NCBI GenBank assembly: GCA_964589375.1
Contig: CAZPSA010000011.1
Span: 1 to 26,688 of the forward strand
DNA length: 26,688 bases
Direction of reading: 5' to 3'
Source of the DNA: CAG-533 sp964589375
Lineage (GTDB): Bacteria > Bacillota_I > Bacilli_A > RF39 > UBA660
In this document: positions 22,782 to 26,688 of the stretch, one piece after another
Layout: the number at the start of each line of letters is the position of its first letter
How positions within the stretch are numbered: the stretch's first letter is position 1
The notes under the pieces: model-generated
Told to the model about the DNA's origin: nothing
Database searches by the model: none
The model's input: only the letters and a program-made list of their open reading frames with translations
Translations under genes and position numbers: made by a program

Positions 22782-23822
22782 ATGAAGAAAAAGAAGATAA
22801 TGTTAATAGCGATTGTGGCAGTAATATTGTTACTTATCATTGGTTTATTAATATTTTTAAAGACGGATAAAAAGGGTAGTGGCAGTGATTTAAATAAAGA
22901 AAATGAAAAGACAACAACAAAGAAAATAAATATTGTATCATTAGATAGCAAATCTAGACCATTTGCGGTAATGATTAATAATCATCCAACTGCTAGAGCT
23001 CACCATGCAGGATTACAAGATGCTTATCTTATATATGAATTTATAGTTGAGGGTGGAATGACAAGATATATGGCTTTATTTAAAGATCAAACTACTGAAA
23101 AGATAGGCTCAGTAAGAAGCTCAAGACATTATTTTTTAGATTATGCTTTAGAAAATGATGCTATATATGTTCATTGGGGTTGGAGCCCTCAAGCTCAGAG
23201 TGATATTAAAACATTAGGTGTCAATAATATTAATGGTTTATCATATGAAGGAAAATATTTTTATCGAGATAAGAGTTTGAATGTTGCGACTGAACATACT
23301 GGATTTACTACTATGGAAATGCTTAATAAAGCTGCCCAAAAATTAAATTATGATCGTGATACAAATAAAGATTTATTATTTAATTATAGTGCGGATGATA
23401 TTTATTTAAATGAAATAGAAAATAATAAGTTAGCAACTAGCGTAACAATAAAATATTCTGGAAGTGTAAAAAATAAATATGAATATGATGCGGAAAATAA
23501 GGTATATAAAAGATTTGTTAATGGCAAAGAACATACAGATGATGTAACGAAAAAGCAATATACTTTTAAGAATATAATTGTTTATAGTGTTAAAAACACA
23601 TCTATAAGTGGTGATGATAAGGGACGTCAAAATTTTGATAATATAGGTAGTGGTGAAGGATATTATATTACTAATGGTTACGCTGCTCCAATAAAATGGG
23701 AAAAACAAAGTCGTAGTGCCCAGACTAAATATACATATCTAGATGGAACTGAAATAACCTTAAATGATGGTAATACATTTATAGAGATTCAACCGGTTAA
23801 TCAGGAATTAACTATTAGTTAA
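22782..23822 (+). CDS. DUF3048 (YerB family) membrane-anchored protein
   Basis: The 346-residue protein has a Lys-rich start, one membrane helix (about 6-26), a Thr/Lys linker, then the DUF3048 N-terminal domain: RPFAVMINNHPTARAHHAGL (~59-78), DAYLIYEFIVEGGMTRYMALF (~80-100), IGSVRSSRHYFLDYALENDAIYVHWGWSPQA (~109-138), and the C-terminal domain ending TFIEIQP. DUF3048 (YerB of Bacillus subtilis) is an envelope protein of unknown function. No lipobox Cys, so it is membrane-anchored rather than a lipoprotein. It is followed 29 bases later by the acidic membrane protein gene, probably cotranscribed. Confidence 0.9.
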   Translation: MKKKKIMLIAIVAVILLLIIGLLIFLKTDKKGSGSDLNKENEKTTTKKINIVSLDSKSRPFAVMINNHPTARAHHAGLQDAYLIYEFIVEGGMTRYMALFKDQTTEKIGSVRSSRHYFLDYALENDAIYVHWGWSPQAQSDIKTLGVNNINGLSYEGKYFYRDKSLNVATEHTGFTTMEMLNKAAQKLNYDRDTNKDLLFNYSADDIYLNEIENNKLATSVTIKYSGSVKNKYEYDAENKVYKRFVNGKEHTDDVTKKQYTFKNIIVYSVKNTSISGDDKGRQNFDNIGSGEGYYITNGYAAPIKWEKQSRSAQTKYTYLDGTEITLNDGNTFIEIQPVNQELTIS

Positions 23823-23851
23823 GATAATATAATAAGAATAAGGAGGAGATT

Positions 23852-24160
23852 ATGACTGATTTTATTGTTAATAATTATATTTTAATTATTTCAATTGCGG
23901 CTTTCTTAATATTTGCCTTAATTGGCTTTGCGGTAGATAGTACAAAAAATCGTAAAAACAAGGAAGATGAGATTTTAACCGAACATGAAGAAGTAGTAAT
24001 TGAAAATGAGGAAAATCTTGAAAGCAATAATATGATGGAACCCATAAATCCGGAAGACAATGCTGCTATTTCCGAAGAAGAAAATAATATTCAAGAAGAT
24101 GTAGCTTTAGTTCAAAATGAAGAAGAATTTACTATTCCGGAAGTTGAAGATAATAAATAA
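23852..24160 (+). CDS. Small membrane protein with acidic cytoplasmic or surface tail
   Basis: The 102-residue product has one hydrophobic segment (about 8-29) followed by a short basic stretch (STKNRKNK) and a strongly acidic, low-complexity tail (Glu and Asn rich), suggesting a membrane-tethered disordered region. SD AAGGAGGAG 4-5 bases before the ATG is very strong. It follows the DUF3048 gene and is ended by the terminator at 24168. No family is recognised; topology by the positive-inside rule puts the acidic tail in the cytoplasm. Confidence 0.75.
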   Translation: MTDFIVNNYILIISIAAFLIFALIGFAVDSTKNRKNKEDEILTEHEEVVIENEENLESNNMMEPINPEDNAAISEEENNIQEDVALVQNEEEFTIPEVEDNK

Positions 24161-24167
24161 TTAAAAT

Positions 24168-24188
24168 CACCTATATTAGGTGTTTTTT
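24168..24188 (+). terminator. Terminator of the DUF3048 unit
   Basis: CACCTA (24168-24173) and TAGGTG (24177-24182) form a 6-bp stem with a 3-base loop, followed by TTTTTTGCTTTTT. Confidence 0.7.
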
Positions 24189-24287
24189 GCTTTTTATTAG
24201 TTATAAAATAAAAATTTAAATGTTTAGTAAAATAGTTTGAAATGCCAATAATAAAATTGGAGGGTAGTAATTTTTTTTATAATTTGG

Positions 24288-24293
24288 TATAAT
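24288..24293 (+). promoter_or_regulatory. Extended -10 promoter of cdaA
   Basis: TGG then TATAAT (24288-24293), an extended -10, 24 bases before the ATG at 24318; SD AAGGAAGTGA follows. Confidence 0.6.
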
Positions 24294-24317
24294 AGCAATA
24301 CTAAAGGAAGTGATGAG

Positions 24318-25136
24318 ATGACATTATCGTCAATCTGGGATATAATTACCAAAATAATTGATATTAGTATTGTATGGCTACTATTTTATTATTTGTTAAA
24401 AAATTTAAAGAATAACATTAAACTTGTTTTAATATTTAAAGGTGTTGCTATTATTATAGCAATTAAAATCCTTAGTAATTTATTAAATTTATATACAGTT
24501 GGTTTAATATTAGAATATGTTATTTCTTGGGGACCAATCGCATTAATTATTATATTTCAACCTGAAATTAGAACAATTTTAGAAAGTATAGGACGCAGTC
24601 AACTTTTAGGAAGGCATAAATCTTTAACGGTTGATGAAAGAGAAAAGGTTGTATTTGAAATAACTAGTGCGGTAGAGTTTTTAAAACGAAATCGCATAGG
24701 AGCTCTTATTGTCATAGAAAGAAATGTTTCTTTACAAGAATACATTGAACCAGCTAATAAGATTTATTCTGATATTACAGCTCCTCTTTTAGAATCAATA
24801 TTTTATCCAAACAATCCGCTTCATGATGGAGGAGTAATAATTCAAGGTGATCGTTTAACTTGTGCTGGGGCGGTATTTAAGACTAGTATGAATCCAAATT
24901 TAAATAAAAAATTAGGTACAAGACATCGTGCTGCTTTAGGAGTTGCGGAAGAAAGTGATGCTATTGCCCTTATTGTATCAGAAGAAACTGGAAGAATAAG
25001 TATAGCTGTTTCTGGAACTTTAAATTATAACTTAACTTTAGAAGAATTTAAATTAATGCTTTTAGATGAATTAAAGCCTAAAGTAGAGGTATTCTATGAT
25101 GCTGATGATATTGAAGAAGGTGAAATAGATGAGTAA
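24318..25136 (+). CDS. cdaA: Diadenylate cyclase CdaA (c-di-AMP synthase)
   Basis: CdaA makes c-di-AMP from two ATP; the second messenger controls K+ and osmolyte transport and cell-wall homeostasis. The 272-residue protein has an N-terminal membrane part (three helices, about 10-30, 37-57 and 63-82) and the DAC domain. Visible motifs: QPEIRTILESIGR (~81-93), NPLHDGGVII (~166-175, usually DGA), AGAVF (~183-187) and GTRHRAALG (200-208). Start ATG 24318. Its last 8 bases overlap cdaR, matching the conserved cdaA-cdaR-glmM order; glmM is not in the window. Confidence 0.95.
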   Translation: MTLSSIWDIITKIIDISIVWLLFYYLLKNLKNNIKLVLIFKGVAIIIAIKILSNLLNLYTVGLILEYVISWGPIALIIIFQPEIRTILESIGRSQLLGRHKSLTVDEREKVVFEITSAVEFLKRNRIGALIVIERNVSLQEYIEPANKIYSDITAPLLESIFYPNNPLHDGGVIIQGDRLTCAGAVFKTSMNPNLNKKLGTRHRAALGVAEESDAIALIVSEETGRISIAVSGTLNYNLTLEEFKLMLLDELKPKVEVFYDADDIEEGEIDE

Positions 25137-26487
25137 AATATTTAAGCCTTTAATAAACTTATTTAAATTTATTTATAAAATTATAGATAAATTTATTGTA
25201 ATTCCAATAAGTAGAATGATTTATCGAATTAATGAAGTTATAAGAGCTAATAGTGGAAGAATAGAAAAGATTTTAAATCGCCCTAATGTTTTAATCTATA
25301 TTTCGTTATTTTGTGCAATTGCTATTTTTGTCTTAATTGATACTAAATCTATATCTTTGGTAAGTGATGAAGCAGAGATACTATCTGATCAAGTAGTAAA
25401 TGTTATATATAATGAAGAAGCATATGTAATAGAAGGGGTTCCTAAAACGGTAGATATAACCTTAATTGGTCGTAAAAGCTATTTATATTTAGCTAAAAGT
25501 TTAGGCAAACATGAAGTAGTACTTGATTTAAGTGATAAAACTGTTGGAACTTACAAAGTAAAATTAAAATATAATCATAATATTAAATCAGTAAATTATA
25601 AATTAGATCCAAGCATAGTTACGGTTAAAATAAGTGAAAAAGTTAGTAGCATTAAAACGCTTGATTATGATTTATTAAATGAAGATAAATTAGATAAAAA
25701 GTTAAATATTAAAAATGTTGAATTAGATCGTAGTGAAGTAATTGTTAAGGGGAGTGAAGAAACATTAAATAAAATTGCAACTGTTAAGGCCCTAGTTGAT
25801 TTAAAAGCGGCTAATTTAACGGAAAAAGGAACATTTACAGTAGATTCTATTATTTTAGTAGCGTACGATAATGATGGTAATAAATTAACTAATGTAGAAA
25901 TAGTTCCAGGAAAGATTAGTGCATCTGTTACTGTAGAATCATATTATGATGAATTACCAGTTAAGGTTGTTACAGAAGGTACATTAACTCCAGGGTATGC
26001 TTTATCAAGTGTAAGTAGTAGTATTACTAAAGTTGGAGTTTATGGTGATGAAGAAGTAATTAAATCATTATCTTATATTGAAGCTAAAATTAATATTAAT
26101 GGTTTAAGTACGGATAAGACTTATAATGTTTCACTTATTAAGCCATCTGGAGTAAGATATTTTAGTGAAACAAGTACAAAGGTAGAAGTTAAATTAGAGA
26201 AGGAAACTAGCCGAGAAATATCTGGGGTTATAGTTGAAAAAGAAAACTTAGGAAATGGTTATAATGTTAGTGCTAATTCAGTTGATGACCAGTCTATAAC
26301 TGTTATAGTAAAAGGTGTTTCTAGCGTTATTGATGAGCTTACTGCATCAGATATAAAAGCTGTTATTGATTTAAGTGGTAAAACACCAGGAACATATGAT
26401 GTTAAAGTAAAAGTGTCAGTTAATGATGTAAGGGTATCTGCAGTTCCAAAAACCGAAACAGTAAAAGTAAGAATAAGTAATAAGTAA
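25129..26487 (+). CDS. cdaR: CdaA regulator CdaR (YbbR domain protein)
   Basis: CdaR binds CdaA at the membrane and modulates its activity. The 452-residue protein has an amphipathic/basic N-terminus (1-50), a membrane helix (about 54-70) and an extracytoplasmic region with four YbbR-like repeats (about 80-168, 170-260, 265-350, 355-450), each a beta-rich unit ending in a VTVKI/VKV-type strand. It overlaps cdaA by 8 bases (ATGAGTAA), implying coupled translation. Length is typical of Firmicute CdaR. A terminator at 26510 indicates that any glmM downstream would need its own promoter or readthrough. Confidence 0.93.
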   Translation: MSKIFKPLINLFKFIYKIIDKFIVIPISRMIYRINEVIRANSGRIEKILNRPNVLIYISLFCAIAIFVLIDTKSISLVSDEAEILSDQVVNVIYNEEAYVIEGVPKTVDITLIGRKSYLYLAKSLGKHEVVLDLSDKTVGTYKVKLKYNHNIKSVNYKLDPSIVTVKISEKVSSIKTLDYDLLNEDKLDKKLNIKNVELDRSEVIVKGSEETLNKIATVKALVDLKAANLTEKGTFTVDSIILVAYDNDGNKLTNVEIVPGKISASVTVESYYDELPVKVVTEGTLTPGYALSSVSSSITKVGVYGDEEVIKSLSYIEAKININGLSTDKTYNVSLIKPSGVRYFSETSTKVEVKLEKETSREISGVIVEKENLGNGYNVSANSVDDQSITVIVKGVSSVIDELTASDIKAVIDLSGKTPGTYDVKVKVSVNDVRVSAVPKTETVKVRISNK

Positions 26488-26509
26488 TGATTTTTAACTT
26501 GGTAGTTTG

Positions 26510-26540
26510 AAGAGTATTGTTTTTAAATGATACTCTTTTT
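26510..26540 (+). terminator. Terminator after cdaR
   Basis: AAGAGTAT (26510-26517) and ATACTCTT (26530-26537) form a perfect 8-bp stem with a 12-base T-rich loop, followed by TTT. The rest of the window, 26541-26688, is AT-rich with no plausible gene. Confidence 0.75.
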
Positions 26541-26688
26541 AATTAGGAATATTTTTTTTGATCAATTTTGCTTTATAATTTGATATATATATTAATATAA
26601 TTCTTTTATTATTATTTTTTTGCTCGTAAAAAGCGCAAATTTTTAAACTAAATGCAGGTTTATAAAAATTTATTTAATTTATTAGACT

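Overview
The window looks like chromosomal DNA of a very A+T-rich, low-GC Gram-positive bacterium. Evidence for this: AT-rich codon use, TAA/TAG stops almost everywhere with one clear TGA stop (so the standard bacterial code, not the Mycoplasma code), strong AGGAGG-type ribosome binding sites, TTGACA/TATAAT-type promoters often with an extended TGn -10, a CdaA/CdaR c-di-AMP module, a D-Asp ligase/racemase pair, and surface proteins with Thr-rich linkers and a Listeria-Bacteroides repeat. My inference is an uncultured gut Bacilli lineage (RF39/Erysipelotrichales-like); nothing here fixes the species.

Layout. Positions 1-415 hold the 3' end of 23S rRNA, a short 5S rRNA and a terminator. A DUF1846 protein follows (512-1969). 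Then comes the tRNA t6A block tsaE, tsaB, rimI, tsaD (2060-4708), with a terminator between tsaE and tsaB. A secreted beta-rich surface protein and a convergent YiiX-like papain-fold protein occupy 4864-6143. Positions 6257-9201 form a tight cell-wall operon: ATP-grasp ligase (likely D-aspartate ligase), aspartate racemase and a CapA-type protein. On the minus strand lie a fatty acyl-CoA ligase coupled to an E2/CAT-like acyltransferase without its catalytic His (9617-12182) and a YbaK-type deacylase (12236-12697).

The accessory-looking stretch is 12891-17767. It holds a 40-residue basic protein in its own transcription unit; a membrane-anchored XRE regulator; a secreted protein with a 40-residue peptide gene behind it; and a second promoter-leader that copies the secreted gene's 5' region in layout but leads only to a 7-codon ORF inside an 18-bp hairpin followed by two terminators. 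Next to it is a TetR regulator divergent from a three-gene membrane operon, with a perfect palindrome in the promoter spacer. I consider the XRE regulator plus the duplicated dyad/leader cassette the most likely undescribed system in the window.

The last part (18091-26487) carries a CtpE/SERCA-like P-type ATPase, two convergent cell-surface proteins sharing a juxtamembrane domain, a DUF3048 protein with a small acidic membrane protein, and the c-di-AMP synthase CdaA with its regulator CdaR.
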